From Schistocephalus solidus (taxonomy: Eukaryota > Platyhelminthes > Cestoda > Diphyllobothriidea > Diphyllobothriidae), in the NCBI GenBank assembly GCA_017591395.1, contig WEDG01001053.1, positions 62,001-126,000 on the forward strand: 64,000 bases of DNA. The letters are read 5' to 3'. Each line of letters begins with the position of its first letter. The first letter of the stretch is position 1. Below are positions 35,545 to 52,910 of this stretch, piece by piece. The position numbers and the translations under genes were made by a program. The notes beneath the pieces are model-generated. The model was given only the letters and a program-made list of their open reading frames with translations. It was not told the origin of the DNA and did not search any database.

Positions 35545-38500
35545 AATGCAAGTATAAGTAAAAAATTTGCAGATAGTACTCAGGGAATGGTTTGAGATGG
35601 TGTAACTTGAGCAAAGCTAAGCCCAATGCATAAGGCAGTAGAGGCTGCACTTGAAAAAATATCCTGATCTAAAACTTAATTGAAGAGAGACTTGTTTGGA
35701 AACATCTTCCACATGAGGCAAAGTCCTTTCCTTTATTCCAAAATCGCCTAACCGAGTATTACTATTTCCCTAGGCAAACAGGCACGTGGAAGGACATAAA
35801 TTTCTTAATCTGGCATATATCCAGAAGATTGGAAAAGGAGAAACTCGACTTCATGCAGGGCGATGAGAATTCTGTCATTATTTTTGTCTGTTCTTTTTAT
35901 ACAGGCCTTACGACTTTCAAATAAAACACGTACGAAAACATGTCTATTTCGACAGTAAATTTTACTGCAGCTGTAACTCCAGATTGCGAGGAATGTTAAG
36001 GCATTACATCATGGAGTTTGTTTCAAATCCTTTTGCTCCCTATTCGCATTCTTTTCATAACAATTTTTAAGTAGTCATTTATATTCTTTTTCGTGCAGTT
36101 AGACAGATTTTCATCCGATACCTTTTTTCAAAAGCAATTGCTAGAAATGTTTATGCACAATCTTACATAATCCTCTAGATAACTCTTCAGTGTCTTATAC
36201 AGAGAGACCTTAGTTCATTGTATTTAGTATATTGGCCGTTACCTCACACATTCATAAGTTCTACACTTGCTAAATTCCATTGGGAAATGGGCAACGCATC
36301 CGCTTAGACTATGGATAGACTGGATCTATTAAGAAGATCCGCTCCCTTCACTTATTTGAAGTTTTGTTTTGGCATTTTGACCTGAAAAATAAGGCAAGCT
36401 ACACAGAGCCTGAAGCATGAGTGTGCGGACGCATAAAGTAGCATAACTTGACTCTTCATAACTTAATGAGGCCTCGTCATCGAGATGAATAGGGTCCCCG
36501 GTAATCCGGTAATCAACTTAGTAAACTAGAATCAGTAATATCCTATCGTACATGATGGTGCGATGTCACCAATTCCCATAGTTCCTTATCTAATTTACTG
36601 CTTCTTTCTTTTTCTGGACGTCGAAATTTGCGCCCATAACTATCAGAACCCAGCATCATATATTTAACCGCAAGAGGAAAACTATTGTGAGTGGTTATTA
36701 GACGCTTGTTAGTAACTGACCAGTTACTCTCAACATCGTCAACTAACCTAATCGAATAAATAGTTTGACTGTCGATGCAATAACCAATACCTCTTTGAGA
36801 GAATCATACAAAGTGGTGCAAGTGCAAAAGTTTAATTCCCTCAATGAAGTGACTTAAAGTAATAAAAACTTTACTCCTTTACATGTGCCAGTGTTCTCAA
36901 CGGGTATAGTTCAAAGAGAACACGGAAATTTATAATAAAATTATAAGCCTTTTTTAAAAAAACTGATGTCGAAAGAAAAAAATTTGATACAAGAAATACA
37001 TAAGATAATCATTAAATAGTAAAAAATTCATGTGAATGGTAGTTCGTTTATAGTAGAAAAAACCTCGTTCTAAATGTTTTGTTTATATATTTTTCTAACG
37101 ATTTCGTTTTTCGGATTTTTATAGTGCAGTTATGAATTCGGTTTTATTACGCCACCCTTTTGTTATGGTCTCGATATGCATCACTTCTTAACATTTTTAT
37201 TTAAAACACTGAAAAAATCGCGTGCAACGGTTTTGACAACTCGCCTATGTCACTCCAATTTCAAGACCATATATACACAGAACAGCATATAGTGCAGGTT
37301 TGGGTTCCTTTGAAAACCTTGTCAAAGTGCATTTTACTTCCTGGGGGTTAGGAGAATTAACTCCTTCTCGCTGCTTGAGAATTAGACGTCTCTGGTCCCA
37401 CTGAGCATTTCTGAGCTTCAGCGGGCTTGTTTTTCCGGGCTAACGTGCGCGAAATTCCGGTGGCTGAACTGTCCGGGCGTTTTTTTCCCCGAACTTTCTC
37501 TGAGCGGTTTCCATTGCGTTATGCCGGAGACTGAGGGTAAATATATATTATGTTGTGTTGCCTTTGCTATGGCTGACTGTCGAAATTTTGTCAGAACTCT
37601 GAAAAGTGCACCAAATTTTATCGTTTACTGTGCAAAGTATATAATACTAGCTGTTCTAAGTTTTTCATGCAGATTTATGCCCAGGAACTGGAGTCAAATG
37701 TTTGCCATGCTGAGATTTTCGGAACTTAGCCGTCAGTTTTTTCATATACCTACTGTTTTGCTCCGCCCCTTTCCCAGTCTGTCCGATTTATTACTCATGA
37801 TTATAAAATATCCCCGAAGTCCTTAGCATGTGATGACACCTTTCTATAACGGATATCGCTTTCCAGTGGAAATTCTCATTGCATAAAGGCAGTTTATTTG
37901 AAATAATCGGAGCACAGTAAATTGTCTAACTCTGTCAGCCTCTAAAAACTGTTGAATTGTCTTCTGTCACTGTAAACCCTGCGTTTATCCTCCCTGATTT
38001 ACTTTTTCGCGCAAAATATCCTTCAGGTACCCCTGATGACCCAGTTTTCGTCTGTCTACCAGCTTTTTGCCCTTACTATGTGCTAGTCAGCCTCTAAGGT
38101 TTGCTTACATATAGTCGTCCTCGGCTTAGAGACTTTCTTGTAGATTTGGTCACTCATTCTAACTGGTTATCCCGCGGTGTAAAGTATGTCAGTCTAGATT
38201 TTGTATCCTGCTTAGGTGCCTTATGTTAACTCCTGATTAGTTATTGCTGAACGCCCAACTCATAAATGAGGTTGCTGAGTGTCTTCGTTTTTCTAACATA
38301 ATATGAGCTAGAACTGTTGTTACATTAGCCTGTGCTTTCGACCCGCGTAAGAGTCCGCCCTCAGAGATAGTAACCAATCGCTTGTTTGCCACCAAATTTT
38401 TCAATGGCCGCACTATCTGGCTGTGTACGTGATATTCAGTGGGAGCCCGGTTTCGGTTAATAGAGTTTATCTGAACTTCAGGCCTCCAACTCTTCTAACC

Positions 38501-41040
38501 ATTGTGTCAGCGGCCCATGCTAGTACGTGAAGCCGAATTCGCGATTTCCCTCCAAGGTGTGAACAGGCCTTTGGACGACAAGGTCACCCGCACACTGCTT
38601 GTTTGTGGTCTCGCTGAACTGGAATGCGGTCTGGCCCATATGACATCGAGTCCGATAAGTTGTATTGTATTGCGCACTTCCGTCCAAGCTCGACATACCT
38701 AACGTTCTTGTTTGGCCCTTCAATGATTTAAACTTGTCTACGCGTACAGTCCGGTCAATTGGATGGTCTCAGAACCAAACTTTATTCGCGAGGTTTTAAG
38801 AACCTTTTGCTAAATTGGCTTTTCGGTCCTTGTCAACTTCCGTTGGCGAAATATTTTCATTCGACGTAATCTCACGTTTAATGTCTATCCAGCTGGACTT
38901 GAGTTCACATACTTAGAATACAATTGACTTGTTTTCTGTCAGCGAACGTTTTTCATCTTCACTGGCAGTCTTCAAACCATGTTCTTTGTACAATGCGTCC
39001 GCTAGCACCCGAAAATATATCGCCATTGATTACTATGAACCCCGATTATCACTGATACGTAGAGAATAGAATGTTTTAAACGGAGGAAATCAGACTTTGA
39101 AGCTCCGACCAACTATTTTTGGTGTCATATCCTTCCACTTTCGCAAGGGAGTAAAAGTGGCAAAACTTTACTTTTAGGTTTTCGTGTACTGAAATCAATT
39201 AATGCAACCAATGTCCTTGGCCGTCACAACAAGCGCACTACAGTAACTCGTGGGAACGAAGACAGAAACTCTGGTATCTTTAGAGCCTCTTCACAAGGTA
39301 TAACCGCTCACCAAGTGTCATTCGTAGCTCCACGTTTGCTCTCTAACAAGCGGAAAAGCCGATAACAGTAGCATTTTCGACTGTATGTAAACGATTTATC
39401 GGAGGCGATAGTGCGCACTAACGCATAGTCTGGCGTGGTTGATACCCATCGTCCAGCCGTTACCGCACAAGAAGAGCAATGCATATGACGAACCAACGGG
39501 ATGCAAGTTCCATGTCACAACTGCCTCTGTCATGACATGACAGCTCAGCTCAGAAATACGCATACTCGTCTTTCCCATACGAATCAGAGATCCATATCGT
39601 TGTCTCTACTTATGTATTCCTTTGGACTAGTCACTCGAATACTATTCGCTGCCAGCCTGGGTCTGTTAAGAAATACATCACACTTTTCGCTTTCTGGTGG
39701 AAAGAAGTCCGACAGCCTCTGTTTTTTTGTTTACTGCGGTGTTAACCTGCATGTTTCTCTTCGTCCCGAATTATCTGACACAGGATGCAGCCTTTCTCGT
39801 GGTTGTCCGCTTTGTCGTATTTCCTTACTTGTATCTCCATTAAATATCGGCAGACCTGGTTTGCTGCTTTCTACACCGCCAACAACAGAAGTAATCTACC
39901 ATTTGCAGCCAGGTTTTAGGCCTTCGTTAGTGGTCATTCGTTTGAATTTTCATTTTCCATTGTTAACTGCAAATCCTAGCATCCCTGTCTTGATGACCGA
40001 GGTTTCAAAATGGTGCTGGCAAAAGCACTGAGGTTAACTATGCAACACGCAGTTCCTTGTAGATTATGGGAAAGATGGGATTTTAATGCAATTGGAGGAC
40101 TGTGAGCTCAAGACCTCATCCCACCTGCATTCAAGCGTTAAAATTTAATTGGCCTTGGTGATTGCTGTGCTCGTATTAAGTTTTTTTTCCCATGGGCAGG
40201 TCAAGTTTCTGTAACCCGATCTTCATCGTTTCCGCATTTACAAGTAAGCGCTCTCCTTGGAATTTCGGATAGTGTCAGATTGTATGAGTCACATCTTCAG
40301 TGTCTATTCGGTAACTAGTATCTGCCAGGTGTTTTATGACAGCTGCTGTATCTTTATTATTTTTGCTTAAACATTCGGATATACGCTCATATAACAAAAA
40401 CACCAGCCAGGTGCCTTTTGATGTGTCCCGTCAAAGTCAACCGGTGTTTTTGACTGGAATAAAAGATCGGAAACGGCTTGCAGACTTGCGCACAGAAAAT
40501 GGTAGCCGTTGTCTTATGTTGAGCTCATGTCACTATGTCGTTTTTAAAGATTTCATATTGCCATTGTCAACCTCTGCGAAAGTTTCCGCGGTCTACCGAA
40601 CTAGTTATAACTTCTGCGACCTAAATTCCTCCGCTGCTATTTTCTTTCCCTTCGATTATGCTTCATTAATTTAACCGCCGCTCTTTTCTCCGTTTTAATC
40701 GCATCTCTGCTACTGAGCATGATGTCTGATAACCTACTACTGGCGGCGTTGTGTAGAACGGCTGTAGTCATGCTCCACCTATTCTCCCCAAGGCGACAGG
40801 GAGGCCAACTAACGGGCGTGTGATAATCGCACCAGTGTTTTGGCTGTTTTTAGCTAGGTTTTGGGTTCTTAGACACTCTTATGGGGACTTCCGGACTCAG
40901 GACAGCCGTCTTTCGTCAATGAAGTTATTCGCGCAGTGTTTGTCCATTTGCCAGCAGAGTTGCAACCAATACAGACCATCAACCGAGAGCAAATTTTTCA
41001 GATGACTGGCGGGAGGGACGACTTGTTTGTTGCCGTCGGG
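35545..41040. other. No supported gene in 5.5 kb upstream of RBBP4
   Basis: The 176-codon frame at 39501-40031 (+) is Ser/Leu-rich and unlike a protein family. I recognised no transposon motif here. It is the quietest block of the window. Confidence 0.45.
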
Positions 41041-41048
41041 CGCCCTGA

Positions 41049-41129
41049 CACGTGTACTCTTTTTCAACGTTTTTTGACTACGTGTTCACCTGGCTTCTTC
41101 AACTCGTTATTTGCTCGGTCGGACGTCAC
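41049..41129 (+). promoter_or_regulatory. Putative RBBP4 promoter region with CACGTG and GACGTCA motifs
   Basis: A palindromic E-box, CACGTG, lies at 41049-41054 and a CRE-like GACGTCA near 41123, about 135 and 60 bases upstream of the proposed ATG. No TATA box is evident. A CACGTG also lies upstream of both ENY2 copies. Function is inferred from motifs only. Confidence 0.3.
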
Positions 41130-41183
41130 AGCAGTCCCTCGATCGTTTATTGCTTAATTTGACTGTTCTGATTATCCTGTGGG

Positions 41184-44911
<3,728 letters not shown>

Positions 44912-45060
44912 ACTGGCTTGTTCACCAGCCGTTGACTTCATCGTGCAGCAGGAAATTGCATTTCTACATTTTCTATATACATATACGACATCCGTTCAAA
45001 GGCGGATTATCCGTTTGTCAGTGTACTTTGTTCGTTTCCACCTGACACTTATGATGAATG

Positions 45061-45066
45061 AATAAA
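45061..45066 (+). terminator. Poly(A) signal AATAAA of RBBP4
   Basis: A canonical AATAAA lies 150 bases after the RBBP4 stop codon, in otherwise non-coding AT-rich sequence. It implies a 3' UTR of about 170 bases. Confidence 0.6.
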
Positions 45067-45954
45067 TCATTTTTCTACTCTTGGCGTCTTCGATATCACT
45101 TCGGGCCCGCGGCTAAGTATGGAAGGGCATTTTAAAGAAGCTAGACGAGCTTTAGATCGTGTCTCATGGCTGAGTAGACGGTGGTCAGTATAGTATTGAG
45201 CAGTTCGACATGTCTTTGTCACTAACGCGTTCTGGTCACAGTTTTTTAGTGTAAGCATAACCCAGCTCCTCAAGCGTGAGCACAACCATGTTACCCTCGG
45301 GCGGTAATGGAAGTTGGAGGGTTTGTGTCGGTATTCTGCAGTTACCGACTTGGAGAACGCTGGTAACTCCCTCCCATGGTTATACCTGTGCCTAGCTGCG
45401 GGCTATATGACGTGTGTACAGATGGTATCGGCAAAGGCTGTATACTGTTAAAAATCCCTCAGGGTTTGACAGGCGCTGATCTGACGAGTTGACTATCTGC
45501 GCGTAGACTGTGCCGGTGTTACGGCTGTCGTTTGGCAAGGCTTTGCTTTCGGCCTAGGATCCCCAACAGGTGTGCGATAGGAGTTGACGAGCGCGTTTTT
45601 GGTACGGAAGACCGCCATTCGCGTCGGCTGTCGGGTGAACTATGGCTTAATTGGATGCTGGGGGCTGTTCCGATCGCCTTCTTGGCAAGGGGCGGATAAC
45701 AGCGGGGCGCAATCGGCTCAGCGCGAGCGTGGTGGGGGCGCAGATGCTCGTGCAACCTCTACCTCCGGTCATCGGGGCTGTTTACCGCGGCCATACTTGT
45801 TTCTTCGTGCAGCTTTTTTTGGCAATCTCGCCGCATATTGGTATCCAGGTGCCTGAATTCCAGTCAGGCTTTTGTAGGCAGTTCGACCGTCGACTTTGAT
45901 GAGGCCGTGTGCTTCACAGGGTGGTCCTACAGGGAAGGGGCCTTGGGTGTGGAT

Positions 45955-46240
45955 TAGTTCTAAGTGACTTGCGCTGCAGCCACTGAACTCTCTCTTCCCT
46001 CACCCGCCCGTGTCCGGTATCAAGCCAGAGTCAAGAAGATCGGGCGCAGGTGGGAGTGGCGTAGAAGCCACAGGTCGTTGGTGTTGGCGCGAGCCTGTAC
46101 CCACGCGTGCCATCACGCCCCCCCATGTTCGCAGCCTCAATATCGCCTGTCATGCCCTGATGTGGCCCTCATGTTGGTCCAATGCGTCTACCGCGCGGCC
46201 CATTTAGGGAGTCAATCCAAACGGGTAGCTACACGCCTGG
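45955..46240. repeat. GC-rich dispersed repeat (family R), copy 2
   Basis: GTGACTTGCGCTGCAGCC, CTCACCCGCCCGTGTCCGGT, CAAGAAGATCGGGCGCAGGT and GGCCCTCATGTTGG match the order seen at 22310-22500. Confidence 0.55.
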
Positions 46241-46244
46241 GAAA

Positions 46245-47840
46245 TTCACCTGGTTAGTCGCAGGGTCCACTCCCTCGTGTCAATTGCCTTGTCATTGGGA
46301 GTGGTGGTTGTTTGGACGCACTGCTTTTTCACGCAACTCGCTGCCCAGGCAAGCAGGACGGATGAGCTGTCCTGTGATCCCTAATGGGCACAGTTATCCT
46401 GTCACCCTCCAATAGTATCATCGAAGTTTTCTCTACATCCTTATCTATGGGAAAGGTTTTTTAGGTGATGTCTGCTGCGCTTTATTTCTTCCGACGTTGG
46501 ACTAGGATAATACCTACCCCCCCTTCTAAATTTCATTTCTTTCAAGGTTTTCCAGTGATTGTGGAAAATAATTATTCACTAGCTGGACTAGAAATTCAGA
46601 ACTTGGTGTTTAATTTTTCAATGAAAAATTCGATTTGAGCCGGGAATCTGGGGCTCCGGCATACCGAGCCCTGCGAACATTTGCCTCAGTTCGTTAATTA
46701 GGTTACTTACGATCCTTTGTGATTTCAAACTGCCTTTAGGCGGTAGTTCCGCTTAAAATTTGTATTTTACAGACAAGAAGCCTGCTTTACTTGCTCAAAG
46801 CGTCACAGTGACTGGATATTTCAGTTTGGACTTATCCTAATATCTCGGGCCAAAGTTCTCAAGCGCGCCTTGCGGAACTTGATGTTTCGTTTGATGCAGT
46901 TCCATGTGCGTGAGTAGATCGCAGGCTTGCGACACCGTGACGCTGATCGATATTTCTTGCTTCATCGATTGGTTGCAGTCGTACAGACTTCGCAGCTGGG
47001 GGCGCAACAAGAACGGCGGACACAGTTGGCGATAAAATTGGCCTGAAGAGGCAGCTAGCGGCAACCTTTTGCGGAGCTCTTGTACGCTCTTCTTCTCAGT
47101 AAGGCTTGTCCTACCTAATCCGTCTTCCCTGACTTTTGATTTGGGAAACCCTCGAGTAGGCAAGGCTTGGAGGGCGAAGGCATGAGGAGTCAGCGGTGGC
47201 GCCGCTGATCGTGGAAGCAGACCGCCCCAGTCCTTCCCTCTCCCTCGTTTCATTGACTGCTAAAGTGCTCCCATATTGTTGTATCCTCGTAGTTTCTGAG
47301 GGGACTCGCATATTCGCAAACTCGGGACCTGCGTGCGCGTCTATCCACTAGTGTGTGGTGGGCGTGAAGGGATAAAAGGTCACATGAGAGTGAGTCACAG
47401 GTCGTTTGATCAGTTGATTGGCCGATCGCAGATTGTGAACGCCTGTGATTGGCTATCCCAGGGGCAGCTCGCTAGAGCTCTGATTGCTTGATCGTGTCGT
47501 GGGCACCAGAGGTGCGACATGACGATGCTGCCGACAGGCGACCTCCCTTCTCTTGCATGTCATGGTCAACCATGTTCAATCCCCAAATTCACATGTTCGG
47601 CATCCTTCGTACTAACTGTCAAACCGTCGACCCTAAACCGAAGAATGTTCTCAGCATTGCACCCGCCCATTTACCCTCGCTCAAATTACCAGAAAATGCT
47701 TCGAGCGTGCGCCTCGCTGGGTGGACATCCCCGCGGCAACAATGACCGTGGAACCGGCGCAAGCGACACCGCGTGTGCCGTAGAGAATGGTGCAATACCA
47801 ACCAGTGACTTCCGCTTGAATTAGCGGCAAGAACGCAACA
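46245..47840. other. Mixed GC-rich sequence without a supported gene
   Basis: Apart from the possible gypsy fragment at 46837-47253, frames here are short or in overlapping phases. It probably consists of older repeat copies. Confidence 0.4.
46837..47253 (-). pseudogene. Open frame with weak gypsy RT thumb resemblance
   Basis: This 138-codon minus frame contains SVQELRKRLPLAASSGQFYR then QLCPPFLLRPQLRSL, which recalls the ELR.FLG..NFYR.F.P...PL..L stretch after the Ty3/gypsy RT core. The rest is not recognisable. It may be a fragment, or chance. Confidence 0.2.
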
Positions 47841-47844
47841 TGTG

Positions 47845-48240
47845 ACTCAACTCAGGGAAGGAGAGATAGGTCAGCGAGTAATACGTGACTGACGGTATTA
47901 GGATTTTTGTAATGGGCTAAATGAAGAAAAGGAGAGTTCTAACCTTTTTCTAACTCTATCCATTCTTTTCGTTATAGTAATTAGGGTCGCACAATAGTTT
48001 GTTGCCCCAACAAGTGTGTAGATTGTGGGTTCCGGTGACTTTACCTCACGCCGACCAATATGCGCGATATCATTCCTAGCTGATCTTAGCCACTTTTATT
48101 CAGACCCTTGACGAGAGTAAGAATGAGGCCCATTCGGCAATGAATGCTAACCCTAATGAGCACAATGGATCAAGTTAGATTTACGTTGGCAACGTTCCCT
48201 GCGTTGGGTCACATATTACGTTCTTACCGAATTACTCATA
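47845..48240 (+). repeat. Dispersed repeat (family U)
   Basis: Same blocks and order as 17575-18160. It is followed at 48245-48300 by a short family R piece (GCAGCATCTACCACACTCCC). Confidence 0.65.
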
Positions 48241-48825
48241 GTGAAGCAGACTTCCGCAGCATCTACCACACTCCCTCATCCCTAGCCCAGTTCGCTGTGA
48301 AAGCAAGACATTGTCAAGAGGATCTGTGGTGATCGTGGGCCATACGATACGGTTACGTTTGCCACGGGCATGACCTGTTCCCTACTCCATGTACCAGACT
48401 TCTGTGGGGACAGCTTGGATTGCGATTGCCATGTATTCACCCTATCACAGCCAACTCTACTTTTCGTATCCATATCATAAGCATTAATAAGAAAAATACA
48501 AATTAAGGGACGGTGCGAAGGCCGCCTTCAGGCCTGTGCTCATAAACGTACTGGCCAGATCAGGTCGCGTACTTCGATTACGTTTGTGACGCATACTTGG
48601 GAAGTACCTGACGTTATCATTCGATGTGAAAATTTCAAACCTTCAGAATATGCACTTTGTTCGCAGTCACTACTGAAATCTTTTCAGCTTTCCTGACAAT
48701 TCATTTTTATGTACATGTGCCTGCCAGCTTGAAGAAAATCTGGACATCAAACACTCGGTGGCCGTCTCCTTTAATCTCTAGCCCATAATCAGGCTTCAAT
48801 GGCCACAGGAAAACTTGGTAGGAAT

Positions 48826-49192
48826 GCCTTTTATGACCACCTAAACAGGATATCGAGACAGGAACCACTCCGTCCGCTCAAAATGAGTGACCTTAGGGTC
48901 AATTTCCGGAAGGGTAATTCTACCCGTGTCTTAACGCTAAACCTTACCCTAACATAAGACTAAACTGTCACCTTAATCTTAACCCTATTCCTACCCGAAA
49001 CCTATATCATTCAGTTAATACGGTAAGAATCGTAACCCTAAACTCAACTCTGACCTTAGCCTGAAACTTAAACCGAACCCTAAAAAATCACCCTAATCCG
49101 AAACATAATTTCCTTGGAATTTAGCGCAAAGTCACATTTATTGTGGGTGGTTCCTATTTCCGTGTCCTGTTTAGGCGACCATACATGGCATC
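48826..49192. mobile_element. MITE-like element, opposite orientation
   Basis: It runs from GGTAGGAATGCC, through ACCACCTAAACAGGA and a long CCCTAA-like interior (CTTACCCTAACATAAGAC, AACCCTAAACTCAACTC), to TTTAGCGCAAAGTCAC, GTGTCCTGTTTAGGCGACC and CATGGCATCC. Confidence 0.7.
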
Positions 49193-49698
49193 CTACCCGG
49201 AAACCTTTTCCGACGGCCGCCACCATCCGATACTCACGACATGCAATAACACCTACGCCACCTTACTCGCACCGTCGAGAGCCCGTTCCTACACATCGTA
49301 CTCGCGGTCTTCTGTAGAAAACGAAGCGTTGTTGTGATGCGATTTATAAAGATAAGGAAATTGACAGAGTCTGGGAAAGTTGAAACAAAATTTGGGGCAT
49401 TTTTAAAACCGTCTGACTGGTTTATGTGGGTAAGTGCACTTCTTTCTGATATCACGTGTTCACTTAAGTTGATTTCTTCCGCTCCCATGCATCTGACATT
49501 GTCATTGTGAACCCTTGTCGGACTCCGGGAGCGTGGAGGCGTGAGTAAAGCCTGTCGGGGGAGAGAAATGAAGCTAAATTATTATTTTTTTAAATATAGA
49601 GGTTTCATTAGCGCCACGATCTAGGTCAATCGGAAGGCGGGGGATCGAATTCCGCGGATAAATTAATTCTTCTTCAGCAAGAGGACCTAGTATAGCAT

Positions 49699-49704
49699 TT
49701 TATT
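49699..49704 (-). terminator. Poly(A) signal overlapping the stop of the membrane-protein candidate
   Basis: On the minus strand the stop TAA lies within an AATAAA hexamer. It supports this as a terminal exon, but the 3' UTR would be very short. Confidence 0.4.
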
Positions 49705-51663
49705 CAGTCTCAAATGACAAGGTCCGAATTAGTCGAACCCTGCATGTTGATGAAACCGCAATTTTTTTATTTAGAACGGCTTGTAACGCATCAGATAACG
49801 TCAAACAAATAGGGATTTTACTGGAGGAGCTTGATAGGCTTGTTGAATTTTGACTGTTAGTAAGACTTCCTGAGTAAGGAACGGTCTGGATGAAAAGATT
49901 CCTGTTTTGACCTACGCTCTTTCTCTGGTGTTTTGTAATGCTTTGTGCACATTTAAAGACCAATTTGATTATCTAACAGTCAGTGGAGGCATTCAACACG
50001 TTCTCTGGAAATTGGAGAAGTTGAACCCTTCTCAGTTAAGCTGTGCGAGGGAAAAAAATGGACGAAACACCTGTCCTCTCTTCCGGGTAGTTTCTGATTG
50101 TAAGTGCGATGCGGCAGCTGTATGTATTCAGCATATACTACTGTTATATGTTGAAGCGCAATTATACACGTTTACTCGGAAATTGAGAAAACGCAACTTA
50201 AATATTTACCTGAAAAGTAAATGTGGGCACCAAAAGTCCTGGTTCGATAACATTAATCTAAGCATTTTCTTGAACCTCAGATAACAGGTCATGTACAATT
50301 TACCAGCTAAGTAACTTGCCGGTAGCCAGCGCAATCTTACAAAAAAAATGTATTCACATGATAATATATGTAACATAGTATATATTCGATTCCTCAGAGC
50401 TAATTGCCGTCCGGCATTTTTATTGACAAGCTTAACCAGGTTATTGTATAATAAACAATCAAAATATTGAGACATCCCTCCTCTAATTTTTGTATAGTAC
50501 GGTGGAGAGGAGTTTAACCTTACTCTTGAATGTCCATGAACTTCCATGTACGCCGATCTCGCACATAAGTTATCAAATCCAGCAGATGTTAAAATGTTTA
50601 TTAGTTTTCAGAATGCCTTTTCAAAAGAACAGAAAGCCCTCTGACGAAGTTAGTCAGAGAAACTGAGGATGGGCATAAATATGAGTGGCGTTCCCATGGT
50701 TACAAGTCTCAGAAATTTTCCCAATTTGAAGTTTTTCGAAAACTGCAGCTTTTGAGGATATATGTCAAAGATTTAAAATCTTCATATGTAAACGACGCAA
50801 TTTAAGCATCTAGATTGAGCTATCTGGGAGAAAACACTACCTGATCCAGCTCATTTTCGTGGCTTTGTAGTTAAGCAACAAAATTGAAACGGCGTATCCA
50901 TCTCACAACCCTCCTACGTTTATCTCTACGATTAGCCTGCGATCTTGAGTTAAAACCATGTTTATCTCATAAAAATCTGCCGACGAGATTCAGTCTGAGC
51001 TCTTCCTCACGATTGCTGACTGTCAATTTGATATGCCCGTTACCGTTCTACGCACTGGTCACTTTAAAATCCCAGATAGTGCCGAATTCCCCCGAACGAG
51101 TGCTAGATCGGTAGTTACTACCAGTCATTCGGTTAAGAGTAAACTTCAGGATCATATATCATTACGCTCGCTCAGCGGAATAGAGATAGCAAAGTACCTA
51201 ATCACAACTTTCTGGATAGATGGGAAGTCGCTCGTGCCCTCCAGGGACTCCCAAGTTACCGATAGTACCGAAAACATTTTTTTCGAGCAATTGTAGTGGG
51301 TTTAGGTCTTAAGGCGGCATCCGGACTGGTGAAAATTCGTTTTGTCGTAAATTCGACTACTGACTATACCTGCTGAAAAACTTTTTCGTTAAACGTCGAT
51401 TTCCTTCAGTTGTCAACGTACACTTTAAAGGTTGATCAATTATTTAACTTACTAGTCCGCTTCGGATCAAAGCAGGTGTGACCTTGGCAAAGTCGGAAAC
51501 AGAGGACCTTTTCCAAATACATGAGGAAAATAAGCATAATCACGAAGGCAACGGCGACAAAAATGAGGAAGCGTTCTGCTGAAACGGGAATCAATGCCGA
51601 CACATCTTCTCCTTCCAAGTCGATCATTTCTTCGTCTACGTTCGTAGAACTGAAAGTGGTCAT
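49700..51663 (-). CDS. Candidate two-exon gene: small single-pass membrane protein, unrecognised
   Basis: Exon 1 (51663 down to 51453) opens with MTTFSSTNVDEEMIDLEGED, then has a strong hydrophobic helix (FLIFVAVAFVIMLIFLMYL, residues about 32-50), then a Cys cluster (CFRLCQGHTCF) and basic residues. It ends at a consensus GTAAGT donor. Exon 2 (49869 down to 49700) follows a pyrimidine-rich acceptor (CCGTTCCTTACTCAG) and matches in phase. It adds a Ser-rich tail (NSTSLSSSSSK) ending SFETE. The product would be about 126 residues with an acidic N-terminus, a membrane segment and a juxtamembrane Cys cluster that could be acylated. An AATAAA overlaps the stop. I do not recognise the family. Additional exons inside the 1.6 kb intron are possible. 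Confidence 0.45.
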
Positions 51664-52689
51664 CTCATTCCTGACTCGACCGATATTATTAAACTTACTG
51701 TTGGTCACAAGAGAGCGGTAGAAAGCTGAATTTTGGTCACTCCATGATCAGCCAATCAGCTTTGTGAAATCGAGGAATGTGCGCAGACATACTCCACATA
51801 AGGACGCGCACCAGCTAATCGATAAAGCACAGTCTAAAATTGGTGGGCGTTACCCATGGAAAGTGAAAGTAAAAACAAGTTGCGTTGGTCTAAGTGCGCT
51901 AAAAAGCGATTTTTTTCTGTTGTCCCGTTAATTTTGACGCGCTTACCCCAATTCCGTTTTGTGAGGCATACATGTTGCACTTAGCCCTTTTAAGATTGGC
52001 GTGGACTACCAGTCGATGCCATTCCTGTCGATTCACTATCCTTCGATATGGTTTCCAAAAGGCAAGGTCCTACACAAGCAGGCTACTGTAATTTCTCAAG
52101 AGTTGGACTCGAGCGCTTATAGATAGCCCTCATTAACTTTGCCAAATAAACGACTGTCGTACAAATTTCAAACAATAGTAATCTGAGAACTTCTTGGAAT
52201 TGATCAGCCACTTTCCTACCAACTGTTTATAGGATATTTAAATTGAACTGGAGAATTCTAATTCCACTTCAGTTTAAGGCAGGGTACAACAGTGTTCGGT
52301 CTTTGGACCCACATTGCTCTCGTTATACATAGATGGCTGCAGTTGAATGACTGAAGGCAGAATAAACTCAAAACAGGTCGGTATCAATCAACCTGCACAC
52401 TCCGTCGTCCGTCTCTCCTTCTGGCATAACTTGGCCACATCCGATCTGGTAGTTGAGTGTATGTTCCTGACATTTGCTATCCAACAGATCTGTTTCTCCA
52501 ATTTCTGGTTAAATAAATACCTGAGCTGCAGCGACAGGAAATGGCAGCTAGCGAGGCATTGATAAAATTCTATTTGAGTAAGGGCCTATGACCCATCTGC
52601 TAGATTCCATCTGTAAGTCATATGCGAGCACATGTTTGTGTTTCTAGTCAGAGATTATTGTCGGGTTATGATTGGATGAATTAAGGCAA

Positions 52690-52910
52690 CTAAGCCCAAA
52701 CGATGGTTAGAGCGTGGGACACCACCTGGGGTTGGTCATGACTGGCTGTCAACGGCTAATAAACCAGAAATGGTCCTTCCAGTCTCTCGTGTCTTTGTCG
52801 ACATTGTTCATCTGCCTTCACTACTACTAGTCGCCGTGCTCTTTATGGTGAGCCCTAAGGCAGATCGGGACGAGTGAGTTCCGTTAGCGATAGGTGAGTT
52901 TTCATATATG
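52690..52910 (+). mobile_element. SINE, 5'-truncated
   Basis: It starts within the head (GATGGTTAGAGCGTGGG), then CACCACCTGGGGTTGGTCAT, GGCTAATAAACCAGAAATGG, CACTACTACTAGTCGCC and the tail GGGACGAGTGAGTTCCGTTA. It is a well-preserved example of the body. Confidence 0.75.

Noticed and set aside
39501..40031. 176-codon + strand open frame
   Set aside because: Ser/Leu/Cys-rich composition, with no motif, splice context or poly(A) signal. Judged to be chance.
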